Shown here: positions 42,801 through 51,309 of the stretch, piece by piece
Layout: every line of letters starts with the position of its first letter
Position numbering within the stretch: the stretch's first letter is position 1
Assembly (NCBI GenBank): GCA_963848045.1
Contig: CAWKCC010000004.1
Span: 853,448-917,447 of the forward strand
DNA from: CAVUAT01 sp963848045
GTDB taxonomy: Bacteria; Actinomycetota; Thermoleophilia; Solirubrobacterales; 70-9
DNA: 64,000 nucleotides
Reading direction: 5' to 3'
Notes under the pieces: generated by a model
Told to the model about the DNA's origin: nothing
The model's database searches: none
What the model saw: the letters and a program-made list of their open reading frames with translations, nothing else
Translations under genes and position numbers: made by a program

Positions 42801-42807
42801 GATCCGT

Positions 42808-43359
42808 ATGGATTGCCCCAGCTGCGGCTCCCAGACGAAGGTGCTCGAGAGCCGGCGCGCCGAGGACGGCGGCGCCGTGCGCCGCCGGCGCTGCTGCACC
42901 TCCTGCGGCCGGCGCTTCACCAGCTTCGAGCGCCGCGCGCGGGAGGCGGCCTGGGTGACCAAGCGCGGCGGCCGGCGCGAGCCCTTCGACGCCGACAAGC
43001 TCCGCGCCGCCCTGCTGCGCGCCGCCCACAAGCGGCCGGTGGCCGCGGCCGATGTCGACGGCATCGTCAACCGGATCGAGTTCGAGGCCGAGCGCGCCGA
43101 GGGCGCCGAGATCGAGGCGGCGGCGATCCGGCAGATGTGCCTCGAGGGGCTGCGTCGCCTCGACGCCGGCGCCTATCTGCAGTTCGCAGGCGTCGAGCTC
43201 TCCGATCTCGACGCCGTCCGCGCCGAGCTCGACCGTCTGCGGAGCCGCAAAGACCGCGATTTTTCCCCGCTCGCGAGCGTCAGTTCCGTCCGGGAAGGAG
43301 AGGATGCTCATTCGTCCCCGATGGGCAGTGAAGAGACCGAGCGAGAGGAGCGGATTTGA
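42808..43359 (+). CDS. nrdR: Transcriptional repressor NrdR
   Basis: A 183-residue ATP-cone regulator of ribonucleotide reductase genes. The zinc ribbon uses C3, C6, C30 and C33, with RRRRCCTSCGRRFTSFER. The ATP-cone follows (VTKRGGRREPFDADKLRAAL). The C-terminal ~35 residues, acidic and serine-rich, extend beyond the usual ~150-residue family length. The stop codon overlaps the nrdJ start by one base (TGATG), so the repressor and its target enzyme form one coupled operon behind the NrdR box. Confidence 0.95.
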   Translation: MDCPSCGSQTKVLESRRAEDGGAVRRRRCCTSCGRRFTSFERRAREAAWVTKRGGRREPFDADKLRAALLRAAHKRPVAAADVDGIVNRIEFEAERAEGAEIEAAAIRQMCLEGLRRLDAGAYLQFAGVELSDLDAVRAELDRLRSRKDRDFSPLASVSSVREGEDAHSSPMGSEETEREERI

Positions 43360-46196
43360 TGGCCAGGGCAGCGTCGAAGACCGAAGGCGGGACCAAGCGG
43401 GGCCTGGCCATCGAGCGCCGGTTCACCACCCCCGGCACCCACCCCTTCGACGAGCTCGAGTGGGAGCTCCGCGACGCGGTCATCGGCGACCCTGACGACC
43501 CGGCCTTCGAGCAGCGCGGCGTCGAGTTCCCCAAGAGCTGGACCCAGAACGCCACCAACATCGTCTCCCAGAAGTACTTCCGCGGCCAGATGGGCTCGGC
43601 CCAGCGCGAGAGCTCCGTCAGGCAGATGGTCGGCCGCGTCGCCGGCACGATCGCCGACTGGGGCCGCGAGGGCGGCTACTTCGCCTCCGAGCAGGACGGC
43701 GACGCCTTCGAGGCCGAGCTGACCTCGATCCTGGTCAACCAGAAGGCGGCCTTCAACTCGCCGGTCTGGTTCAACGTCGGCTTCGAGGAGCACCCGCAGT
43801 GCTCGGCCTGCTTCATCCTCTCGGTCGAGGACACGATGGAGTCGATCCTCGACTGGAACACCAAGGAGGGGATGATCTTCCGCGGCGGCTCCGGCTCGGG
43901 CATCAACCTCTCCAACATCCGCGGCTCCGAGGAGCAGCTCTCCAAGGGGGGGCTCGCCTCGGGCCCGGTCAGCTTCATGCGCGGCGCCGATGCCTGGGCG
44001 GGCACGATCAAGTCGGGCGGCAAGACGCGGCGCGCGGCGAAGATGGTCGTGCTCGACGTCGACCACCCCGACATCGAGCGCTTCATCTGGTGCAAGGCCG
44101 ACGAGGAGAAGAAGGCCGGCGCCCTGCGCGACGCCGGCTTCGACATGCGCCTGGACTCCGACGCCTTCTCGTCGATCCAGTACCAGAACGCCAACAACTC
44201 GGTGCGGGTCTCCGACGAGTTCATGCAGGCGGTCGAGTCCGGTGACGAATGGGACCTGACCGCCCGCAACGGCGGCCAGACCATCCGCAGCGTCGACGCG
44301 CGCGAGCTGATGAACCAGATCGCCGACGCCGCCTGGCAGTGCGCAGACCCGGGCGTCCAGTACGACACGATCATCAACCGCTGGCACACCTGCCCCGAGT
44401 CGGGGAGGATCAACGCCTCCAACCCGTGCAGCGAGTACATGCACGTCGACGACTCGGCCTGCAACCTCGCCTCGCTCAACCTGATGAAGTTCCGCAACGA
44501 GGACGGCTCCTTCAACGTCGACGATTTCGCGCACGCCGTGGACATCCTCTTCCTGGCGCAGGAGATCCTGGTCGGGCCCTCCAGCTACCCGACCCCCGAG
44601 ATCGGCGAGAACGCCCGCGCCTTCCGCCAGCTCGGCATGGGCTACGCCAACCTCGGCGCCCTGCTGATGTCCAACGGGCTGCCCTACGACTCCGATCAGG
44701 GCCGCGCCGTCGCCGCCGCGATCACCGCCCTGATGACGGGGCGCGGCTACCGGCGCTCGGCCGAGGTCGCCGAGGCGATCGGCCCCTACGACGAGTACGC
44801 AAGGAACCGCGAGCCCCACAACCAGGTGATGCGGATGCACCAGGACGCCGCCTACGAGATCAGCGACGAGCTGGTCGAGAAGAACCTGCTGCACGCCGCC
44901 CGGGACTCATGGGATGAGGCGGTGGCGCTGGGCGAGCAGCACGGCTACCGCAACGCCCAGGCGACGGTGCTGGCGCCCACCGGCACGATCAGCTTCCTGA
45001 TGGACTGCGACACGACCGGCATCGAGCCGGACTTCTCGCTGGTCAAGTTCAAGGAGCTGGTCGGCGGCGGCCAGATGAAGATCGTCAACGGCTCGGTGGA
45101 CCTGGCGCTCGAGGCGCTCGGCTACTCGGCCTCCGAGGTGGAGCAGATCGAGGCCCACATAAACGAGCACAACACGATCGTCGGCGCGCCTGGCCTCAAG
45201 GACGAGCACCTCGCCGTCTTCGACGTCGCCGTCGGCGAGCGCTCGATCTCGCATACCGGCCACATCGACATGATGGCCGCGACCCAGCCGTTCATCTCGG
45301 GCGCGATCTCGAAGACGGTCAACCTGCCCGAGTCGGCCACGATCGCAGACATCGCCGACGCCTACACCTACGGCTGGGCCCAGGGCCTGAAGGCGCTGGC
45401 GATCTACCGCGACGGCTCCAAGACCGCGCAGGCGCTGAACACCGACGCCGGCGAGAAGCAGGCCGCCGAGGCGGAGGCCGAGGCCGTGATGGCGCCGCCG
45501 CGGCGCCAGAAGATGCCGCGCGAGCGCCAGTCGATCACCCACAAGTTCCGGATCGGCATGCAGGAGGGCTACATCACCGCCGGCAAGTACGACGACGGCT
45601 CACTCGGCGAGATCTTCCTCACCGACATCGGCAAGGAGGGCTCGACGATCAAGGGCCTGATGAACGCCTTCGCGACGGCGATCTCGATCGGCCTTCAGTA
45701 CGGGGTGCCGCTCCAGGACTACGTCAAGAAGTTCAGCTACATGCGCTTCGAGCCCGAGGGGATCACGACCAACCCCGAGATCCCCTTCGCCAAGTCGCTT
45801 CCCGACTACATCATGCGCTGGCTCGCCAGCCGCTTCGTTGACGACATCGACTACCTCGAGAGCCTCGGGATCATGACCGACGAGGTCCGCGCCCGTAAGG
45901 ACGCCCAGCTCGCCCTGCCCACCGGGGACTCCAAGGGCAAGGAGGAGCCCACCGAAGGCAACGGCAACGGCGCCAACGGCCACGCGAACGGCGAGCCCAA
46001 GGCGAGCGGCTCCGCCAAGGCCCAGGCCCCGGTCAAGCCCGCGTCCGCGGCGCTGACCGAGACCCCGCCCGTGCACCCGGCCGCGATCGAGGGCCTCGAG
46101 CTGGGCCCCGTGTGCGACCAGTGCGGCGCCATGATGCAGCGCACCGGCTCCTGCTACACGTGCTCGAGCTGCGGCAACAACACCGGCTGCGGCTGA
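43359..46196 (+). CDS. nrdJ: Vitamin B12-dependent ribonucleotide reductase (class II)
   Basis: A 945-residue class II reductase that makes deoxyribonucleotides using adenosylcobalamin. Active-site and specificity motifs include FNSPVWFNVG, SACFILSVEDTMESI, FRGGSGSGINLS, NPCSEY and LAPTGTISFLMDCDTTGIEPDF. The C-terminal cysteine cluster CDQCGAMM...CYTCSSCGNNTGCG matches the redox/zinc tail of NrdJ. A linker at about 850-890 is rich in Gly, Asn and Lys. The ATG at 43359 is favoured over the TTG just before it by a GAGAGGAG Shine-Dalgarno. Confidence 0.96.
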   Translation: MARAASKTEGGTKRGLAIERRFTTPGTHPFDELEWELRDAVIGDPDDPAFEQRGVEFPKSWTQNATNIVSQKYFRGQMGSAQRESSVRQMVGRVAGTIADWGREGGYFASEQDGDAFEAELTSILVNQKAAFNSPVWFNVGFEEHPQCSACFILSVEDTMESILDWNTKEGMIFRGGSGSGINLSNIRGSEEQLSKGGLASGPVSFMRGADAWAGTIKSGGKTRRAAKMVVLDVDHPDIERFIWCKADEEKKAGALRDAGFDMRLDSDAFSSIQYQNANNSVRVSDEFMQAVESGDEWDLTARNGGQTIRSVDARELMNQIADAAWQCADPGVQYDTIINRWHTCPESGRINASNPCSEYMHVDDSACNLASLNLMKFRNEDGSFNVDDFAHAVDILFLAQEILVGPSSYPTPEIGENARAFRQLGMGYANLGALLMSNGLPYDSDQGRAVAAAITALMTGRGYRRSAEVAEAIGPYDEYARNREPHNQVMRMHQDAAYEISDELVEKNLLHAARDSWDEAVALGEQHGYRNAQATVLAPTGTISFLMDCDTTGIEPDFSLVKFKELVGGGQMKIVNGSVDLALEALGYSASEVEQIEAHINEHNTIVGAPGLKDEHLAVFDVAVGERSISHTGHIDMMAATQPFISGAISKTVNLPESATIADIADAYTYGWAQGLKALAIYRDGSKTAQALNTDAGEKQAAEAEAEAVMAPPRRQKMPRERQSITHKFRIGMQEGYITAGKYDDGSLGEIFLTDIGKEGSTIKGLMNAFATAISIGLQYGVPLQDYVKKFSYMRFEPEGITTNPEIPFAKSLPDYIMRWLASRFVDDIDYLESLGIMTDEVRARKDAQLALPTGDSKGKEEPTEGNGNGANGHANGEPKASGSAKAQAPVKPASAALTETPPVHPAAIEGLELGPVCDQCGAMMQRTGSCYTCSSCGNNTGCG

Positions 46197-46513
46197 GCTT
46201 TCGAGCGTCATCGAAAGGTCCTGCTTGCGGTCGCCGCATGTCGCACGTGCTCAACTAGCGTCACGCAGCCGCTGGGGGCGCGATCGGCAGCGACCACGGG
46301 TTCGTCCCGCCCGACTGCCGACGAGCCAGTCACCCCACGGGTTGGTCCGATCTCCCCAGTGCTGGCTTGCTCCATATTGGGGTCCACCCGGGCGAGGAGG
46401 TCAAGCTGCTCAGGAAGTAGGATCCGCGAGTCCGGCGGGGTCTGGCGAAACAAAACCCCGGCCCGCGGGTTCAAAGCCACCAGTTGGCGGTTAGAGCGAG
46501 TGCAAGGAGGGGC
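46197..46513. other. 317-bp intergenic region; weak stem-loop after nrdJ
   Basis: Directly after the nrdJ stop is an inverted repeat CTTTCGA-GCGTCA-TCGAAAG (46198-46217) without a T-run, perhaps a weak terminator. A Shine-Dalgarno AAGGAGG for the next gene is at 46504-46510. I see no gene, RNA or known riboswitch in the rest. Confidence 0.4.
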
Positions 46514-48466
46514 ATGAGCATCGGGACTGGAGGACACGACCGGGTTCGCCGGGCTGGCCTGATCGGGGCGCTTGGCGCGCTCGCTCTCGCGCTCACGATT
46601 GCGAGCAGCTCGCAGGCGGCGACGGGCATCTGGGAGCGGAGCTGGGGCAAGGACGTCCTCGGCGGCGGCGTCTTCGAGGTCTGCACGGTCGCGGCGAGCT
46701 GCCAGGGCGGCTCGACGGGGATCCTCGGCGGCGAGATGAACACCCCTCAGGGCGTGGCCACAGACGCCTCGGGGAACGTCTACGTCGCCGACGGCCCCAA
46801 TCACCGGATCCAGAGGTTCGACTCCGCAGGGAACTTCGAGCGAGCCTGGGGCAGGGACGTCGTCAGCGCCGGCCCGGGCGAGGCGGGCACCGGCTTCGAG
46901 ATCTGCGTCGACGCGGACGGCGACACCTGCAAGCAGGGACTGAGTGGGTTCCTCGGTGGTGAGATGAACAACCCCGCGGCGCTCGCCATCGACGCCTCGG
47001 GGAACGTCTACGTCGCCGACCAGTCCAACGTCCGTATCCAGAAGTTCGACTCCGCCGGGAACTTCGAGCGAGCCTGGGGCAAGGACGTCCTCGGCGGCGG
47101 CGTCTTCGAGGTCTGCGCGGTAGCGGCGAGCTGCCAAAGCGGCTCGCCCGGGAGCCTCGGCGGCGAGATGTTCTTCCCGCAGGGTGTCACCACCGGCGCC
47201 TCGGGGAACGTTTACGTCAGCGACGCCGGATACCACCGGATCCAGAAGTTCGACCCCGCCGGCGGCTTCGAGCGTGCCTGGGGCAGGGATGTCGTCGGCG
47301 CCGGCCCGGGCAACTCGGGCACCGGCGGCTTCGAGATCTGCGTCGATGCGGACGGCGACACATGCAAGGCGGGTGCCTCCGGGGCCTTTGGCGGCGAGAT
47401 GAGCGGCCCCACCGGCCTTGCCACAGACGCCTCGGAGGACGTCTTCGTCGCTGACCAGACCAACAACCGGATCCAGAGGTTCGACTCCGCGGGGAACTTC
47501 GAGCGAGCCTGGGGCAAGGATGTCGTCAGCGCCGGGCCGGGCGAGGCGGGCACCGGCTACGAGATCTGCGTCGACGCGGACGGCGACACATGCCAGATCG
47601 GAACCCCCGGAGTGCTCGGCGGCGAGATGGTCAGCCCCAGAGGGGTCGCCACCGAAGGATCGGGGGACGTCTATGTCGCAGAGCCGATCAGGCACCGGAT
47701 CCAGAAGTTCGACCCCGATGGCAACTGGGAGCGCGCCTGGGGCAAGGACGTCCTCGGTGGCGGCGTCTTCGAGGTCTGCACGGTAGCGGCGAGCTGCCAG
47801 AGCGGCTCGCCCGGGAGCCTGGGCGGCGAGATGAACACGCCCCAGGGCGTGGCCAGCGACGCCAGTGGGAACGCCTACGTCCCCGACTCCCTGAACCACC
47901 GCATCCAGAAGTTTCCGGCCGACGCGGACCTTGACGGCCTACCGGATGCCACGGACAACTGCCCGACCGTCGCCAACGCCAACCAGGCCAACCTCGACGG
48001 CGATGCCCTGGGTGACGCCTGCGATCCCGACGACGACAACGACGGCGTCGCCGACGGCACCGACAACTGCCCGACCGTCTCCAACGCCACCCAGGAAGAC
48101 AACGACCGCGACGGTCTCGGCAACGCCTGTGATTCGACCCCGTTGCCCACCAACGACTTCAAGATCGACCGCCTCAAGCGCAAGACGAGCAAGGGGATCG
48201 CCTTGCTCTTCGTCACGGTGCCCGGGCCGGGCGAGATCGCCCTGCAGGGCAAGGGGATCAGGCAGATCGGCGCCGCGGGCCTCGCCACCGCCGCGCGCTT
48301 CGTCGAGGCCGGCCGGGTGAAGCTGGTGATCAGGGCCAAGGGCAAGCAGGCCAAGACACTGAGGAAGACCGGCAAGGTCAAGCTCAAGGCCAAGATCACC
48401 TACGCCCCGACAGGCGGCGAGGCCGCCACGCAGTCGAGGAAGCTGAAGCTGAAGCTGAAGCGCTAG
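46514..48466 (+). CDS. Secreted six-unit NHL propeller with thrombospondin-3 repeats
   Basis: A 650-residue exported protein. Residues 1-35 are a signal peptide. Six repeat units follow, each ending in an NHL blade (NVYVADGPNHRIQRFDSAGNF type) and each starting with one of two inserts: type A, GGGVFEVC-VAASCQ, or type B, GTGFEICVDADGDTC. The order is A-B-A-B-B-A. Next come calcium-binding thrombospondin type 3-like repeats (DLDGLPDATDNCPT, DDDNDGVADGTDNCPT, NDRDGLGNACD), and last a basic beta module ending KLKLKLKR. The start at 46514 has AAGGAGG 3 nt upstream. The protein probably sits at the cell surface; ligand and role are unknown. Confidence 0.82.
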   Translation: MSIGTGGHDRVRRAGLIGALGALALALTIASSSQAATGIWERSWGKDVLGGGVFEVCTVAASCQGGSTGILGGEMNTPQGVATDASGNVYVADGPNHRIQRFDSAGNFERAWGRDVVSAGPGEAGTGFEICVDADGDTCKQGLSGFLGGEMNNPAALAIDASGNVYVADQSNVRIQKFDSAGNFERAWGKDVLGGGVFEVCAVAASCQSGSPGSLGGEMFFPQGVTTGASGNVYVSDAGYHRIQKFDPAGGFERAWGRDVVGAGPGNSGTGGFEICVDADGDTCKAGASGAFGGEMSGPTGLATDASEDVFVADQTNNRIQRFDSAGNFERAWGKDVVSAGPGEAGTGYEICVDADGDTCQIGTPGVLGGEMVSPRGVATEGSGDVYVAEPIRHRIQKFDPDGNWERAWGKDVLGGGVFEVCTVAASCQSGSPGSLGGEMNTPQGVASDASGNAYVPDSLNHRIQKFPADADLDGLPDATDNCPTVANANQANLDGDALGDACDPDDDNDGVADGTDNCPTVSNATQEDNDRDGLGNACDSTPLPTNDFKIDRLKRKTSKGIALLFVTVPGPGEIALQGKGIRQIGAAGLATAARFVEAGRVKLVIRAKGKQAKTLRKTGKVKLKAKITYAPTGGEAATQSRKLKLKLKR

Positions 48467-48473
48467 CTCTCGC
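48317..48473 (+). repeat. C-terminal module repeat, copy 1
   Basis: This stretch encodes KLVIRAKGKQAKTLRKTGK and onward to KLKLKLKR, plus the stop and trailing CTAGCTCTCGC. It is close to identical at DNA level to 50386-50551, including bases past the stop codon. Confidence 0.85.
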
Positions 48474-48514
48474 CTGTCTCGCGCGGGCGCACCGGTCCAG
48501 GCTCGTTCCTCGAT

Positions 48515-48958
48515 TCATCTGTCCTCGACGATTCGCTTCAGGTTCTCACCCTCCTCGCTCATGTGGGCTCGGAGCATGGCGCTGCGTCGCCGGAACAGAC
48601 GCTCGGTGAGCCACCCGAAGCGGTAGGAGATCGTCGCCACGAACCTCGCGCCGCCGTCGGTCGGGGCAATGGTGAAGGCCCCGCGAGGAAGCAGCATTGC
48701 GATCGGCCCGAGCAACCGGTATTCGAGCCGGTAGTGGGGCTCGACGGCGGTCAGCTCGAATCGAAGCTCCTCGCGATGGCCGCCGAGGTCCTCGACGACC
48801 CTGAGCACCGAGCCGACCTGGTTGGGAGCTCCCCGCTCCCACTCCGCCGAGACGTGGGCAGGGTGCCAGTCGGTGTAGTGGTCAGCCAGCTCTGCGAGCC
48901 AATCCCAAACGCGTTCGGGGGGCGCATCGATGTCGATCGAGTCGCGAAGCTCATGCAT
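48515..48958 (-). CDS. SRPBCC-family (START/polyketide-cyclase-like) protein
   Basis: A 147-residue helix-grip protein. The N-terminal DSIDIDAPPERVWDWLAEL is the hallmark of the polyketide cyclase/dehydrase and lipid-transport SRPBCC group, and the C-terminal long helix (RLFRRRSAMLRAHMSEEGEN) closes the cavity. It binds some hydrophobic ligand; the role is unknown. The ATG at 48958 is the obvious start. Confidence 0.82.
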   Translation of the reverse strand: MHELRDSIDIDAPPERVWDWLAELADHYTDWHPAHVSAEWERGAPNQVGSVLRVVEDLGGHREELRFELTAVEPHYRLEYRLLGPIAMLLPRGAFTIAPTDGGARFVATISYRFGWLTERLFRRRSAMLRAHMSEEGENLKRIVEDR

Positions 48959-49088
48959 GGGAGATGAGGCGCGCGCTCGGTCCCGCCCTTGAGCGCTCGA
49001 CCGGGCGCACGATGGAAACGTAGAGCACTGAACTCGTCAACGAGCCAGGGCGAGCCTTTCGAATGGAAGGCGGCCCGCGAATCGCTTG

Positions 49089-49469
49089 CTACTCGGGATC
49101 CGTCGGCTGCCAGAGCTGGATGCCGTTGCCCTCAGGGTCACGGAGCTCGGCGAAGCGCCCGTTCGGGTAGCGCTCCGGATCGACCTCGACCGTCTCCCCG
49201 GCGGCGCGCAGCTGGGCGACGATCGCGTCGAGCTCGTCGACGCGGAAATTGATCATCCACTTGTGTTCGGGGGGACCGATCATCTCGGAGTCCTCCGGGA
49301 AGGGGGCGAACACCGTCTCTCCCTCCTGCTGTCGCCAGGCCTCCGCCTCGTAGCTCTCCGGCGCGGTTGCGACCCCGAGCCGCTGCTGATACCAGATCGC
49401 CAGCGCCTCGGGATCCCGCGCGCGGAAGAAGAAACCGCCGATGCCGGTGACCCGCTCCATGCGCTTCAT
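49089..49469 (-). CDS. VOC/glyoxalase-like protein
   Basis: A 126-residue vicinal-oxygen-chelate fold protein. RVTGIGGFFFRARDPEALAIWYQ opens the first beta-alpha-beta-beta-beta unit, and NGRFAELRDPEGNGIQLWQP is the typical C-terminal metal-site motif. Relatives include glyoxalase I, bleomycin-resistance proteins and dioxygenases; no specific substrate is suggested. The ATG at 49469 is selected because a TATGGT box lies 9 nt upstream; longer upstream frames are spurious. Confidence 0.8.
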   Translation of the reverse strand: MKRMERVTGIGGFFFRARDPEALAIWYQQRLGVATAPESYEAEAWRQQEGETVFAPFPEDSEMIGPPEHKWMINFRVDELDAIVAQLRAAGETVEVDPERYPNGRFAELRDPEGNGIQLWQPTDPE

Positions 49470-49478
49470 GGCCGGGGG

Positions 49479-49484
49479 ACCATA
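49479..49484 (-). promoter_or_regulatory. Putative -10 box TATGGT, leaderless
   Basis: Minus-strand TATGGT ends 9 nt before the ATG at 49469; no Shine-Dalgarno. Confidence 0.35.
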
Positions 49485-49686
49485 GCTTGTCGTGCGCGAG
49501 CGAGATCGTGGATCGGGCCCCCTCCTCCTCGCGGGCAGGCACGACAGCAATCGTTGTCTGAGCTTCAGCTTCCTGGTCTTCTTGGCGGGGCCATCGCCAC
49601 GCTGGACGAGCAGGCTCCACCAGGAGCCGAGGTCTTCGTTTAGGATTGCGCGCATCGCTCAGCAGACCACTCGACGGCGGCACCCC

Positions 49687-50544
49687 CTGAAGCGACTCGC
49701 GCTGGCCGCCTGCCTCGCGGCGCTGGCGCCGGCGGCGAGCGCCTCACCCGCCGCGGCGTCCCTGCCGCTGGGTCAACTCGCCCCAGCTAGCCCGCCCATC
49801 GCCAACTGCAGTGGCGCCTTCGATGACGTGCAACTCAGCGTCACCTCGGGCACCAGCTATGCAGTTCCGGCTGTCGGCACAATCACCTCTTGGAGCACCA
49901 ACGCCGCCGCGGGCGGGGGCCAGACCTTCACCCTGAAGGTGTTCCGCAAGTTCGCCGATCCTGCGTTCTATGCCGTCGTCGGCCATGATGGGCCTCGCCC
50001 CCTGACGGGCGGTCTCGTCAACACGTTCCCCGCGAGCATCGCGGTGAAGCCCGGCGATCTGATCGGGCTCCACACGACTGGTTCGGCTAACACCGCCTGC
50101 ACCTTCGCCGCCCCCGGAGACCAACGCGGCTTTCGAGTCGGCGACCTGGCCGACGGCGCAACTGGGGCCTTCGCTCAGCTCGGCGACTTCCGTCTCAACA
50201 TCGCGGCCGTGCTGGAACCCTCCAACGCCTTCACCCTCGGCAAGGCCAAGCTCAACAAGAAGAAGGGCACCGCGACCCTGAGCGTCGAGGTTCCCAACCT
50301 CGGCACGCTCGTCCTAGGGGGCAAGGGCGTCAAGGCCGCCTCCGCCGAAGCCGTGACCAGCAAGAAGGTCGGCGCGCCCGGCAAGGTGAAGCTGGTGATC
50401 AAGGCCAAGGGCAAGCAGGCCAAGACGCTGAAGAAGAACGGCAAGGTCAAGCTCAAGGCCAAGATCACCTACACCCCGACCGGCGGCGGGGCCGCCACCC
50501 AGACGAAGAAGCTGAAGCTGAAGCTGAAGCGCAAGAAGCGCTAG
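49687..50544 (+). CDS. Secreted protein with the shared lysine-rich C-terminal module
   Basis: About 285 residues. A signal peptide (LKRLALAACLAALAPAASA) begins at a CTG, 49687. No ATG, GTG or TTG lies near it in this frame; the nearest accepted start (GTG 49492) would add 65 unlikely residues. The middle (about 30-190) is a beta-rich domain of unknown family with a single pair of cysteines. The last ~100 residues form the same basic beta module as the NHL protein at 46514, ending KLKLKLKRKKR. I do not know the function; cell-surface location is inferred. Confidence 0.65.
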   Translation: MKRLALAACLAALAPAASASPAAASLPLGQLAPASPPIANCSGAFDDVQLSVTSGTSYAVPAVGTITSWSTNAAAGGGQTFTLKVFRKFADPAFYAVVGHDGPRPLTGGLVNTFPASIAVKPGDLIGLHTTGSANTACTFAAPGDQRGFRVGDLADGATGAFAQLGDFRLNIAAVLEPSNAFTLGKAKLNKKKGTATLSVEVPNLGTLVLGGKGVKAASAEAVTSKKVGAPGKVKLVIKAKGKQAKTLKKNGKVKLKAKITYTPTGGGAATQTKKLKLKLKRKKR

Positions 50545-50551
50545 CTCTCGC
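50386..50551 (+). repeat. C-terminal module repeat, copy 2
   Basis: DNA-level duplicate of 48317-48473, differing by scattered bases and one 9-bp addition just before the stop. The similarity continues into the bases after the stop codon. Confidence 0.85.
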
Positions 50552-50654
50552 GCCCCGTCTCGCCGCGGGCTTCTCACCATCCAGGGCAGGGAGCGCGGAA
50601 GTGTGCGCTTCGCGAGCGGCGACTTCTTGCGAGCCCACCGACGCCGGGCGCAGG

Positions 50655-50684
50655 GGTCGCCGGGCCAGGGGTGGCCCGGCGACC
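50655..50684. terminator. Strong hairpin between convergent genes
   Basis: GGTCGCCGGGCC and GGCCCGGCGACC form a perfect 12-bp stem around a 6-nt loop. It lies between the stop of the secreted protein (plus) and the stop of the YCII gene (minus), so it can serve both. There is no clear T-run. Confidence 0.55.
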
Positions 50685-50695
50685 TTCGAGCATTC

Positions 50696-50992
50696 CTACA
50701 TCGAGAACGCTTCGTGGACGTCTATGCGCGCCCCGTCCTCGCCGGCCATCGGGTTGCCGCTGGCGAGCTTCACCGCGGCGTCCTGATCGGCCGCCTCGAG
50801 GACGCTGTAGCCGCTCGCCGGATCGGCGGCGTCGCCACCGATCGACGCAGGGGCGCCGAGCGGGTTGCCGATGTCCACCAGGGCATCGCCCAGGCTCTCC
50901 GACCACTCCCCCCAGGCAGCCATCACGCGGTCCCTCTCCTCATCGCTCTCCGGCGGCTTGCCGCCGTGGTAGATCAACACGTACTTAGCCAT
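50696..50992 (-). CDS. YCII/DGPF-domain protein
   Basis: A 98-residue YCII-related protein. MAKYVLIYHGGKPPESDEER and MAAWGEWSESLGDALVDIGNP, then YSVLEAADQDAAVKLA, match the DGPF/YCII family common in actinobacteria, often encoded beside ECF sigma factors or ArsR regulators. Its chemistry is unresolved. The ATG overlaps the end of the ArsR gene by 8 bp, so they are one operon. Confidence 0.85.
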   Translation of the reverse strand: MAKYVLIYHGGKPPESDEERDRVMAAWGEWSESLGDALVDIGNPLGAPASIGGDAADPASGYSVLEAADQDAAVKLASGNPMAGEDGARIDVHEAFSM

Positions 50993-51302
50993 GCTGGTTC
51001 TCCTTTCGTTGGTTCGGGGTCGCCCCCGCGGAGCCGTTGAAGCGGCGCAGCCACGAGTCGACCTCCTGGAACGGCGCGGTGGCCAGCGAGCAGCGATATT
51101 CGCGCCCCTCCTTTCGCTTGAACAGAAGGCCGGCTTCTTCGAGCACGCTGACGTGCTTGGAGATCGCGGGCAGCGACACCTTGTGGGGCGCGGCGAGCTC
51201 GCTCACCGACGCATCTCCCTCCCTGAGCCGCAGCACGATCTGCCGTCGGGTGGGATGGGAGAGCGCACCGAAGGTGCCATCGAGTGTTCGATACTCAACC
51301 AC
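50985..51302 (-). CDS. ArsR-family transcriptional regulator
   Basis: About 105 residues. The winged helix is plain: FGALSHPTRRQIVLRLREGD, VSELAAPHKVSLPAISKHV and LEEAGLLFKRKEGREYR. No metal-binding cysteine pair is seen, placing it among the ArsR regulators paired with small-molecule or AHSA1/YCII genes. The GTG at 51302 is chosen over a TTG eight codons upstream because a TACTGT box lies 7 nt before it. A palindrome over the start suggests autoregulation. Confidence 0.82.
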   Translation of the reverse strand: MVEYRTLDGTFGALSHPTRRQIVLRLREGDASVSELAAPHKVSLPAISKHVSVLEEAGLLFKRKEGREYRCSLATAPFQEVDSWLRRFNGSAGATPNQRKENQHG

Positions 51303-51308
51303 TTGGTT
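51297..51308. promoter_or_regulatory. Putative ArsR operator
   Basis: AACCA-CT-TGGTT is a perfect 5-bp inverted repeat covering the ArsR start codon and the expected transcription start. Confidence 0.4.
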
Positions 51309-51309
51309 A

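Noticed and set aside
46465..46485. T-loop-like GGTTCAAAGCC followed by ACCA, suggesting a tRNA end
   Set aside because: The flanking bases cannot form a T-stem or acceptor stem, and no anticodon arm lies upstream.
46208..47899. A 563-codon open frame on the minus strand with regular repeats
   Set aside because: Its repeats are the mirror of the NHL units on the plus strand, which have a signal peptide, a Shine-Dalgarno and known domains.
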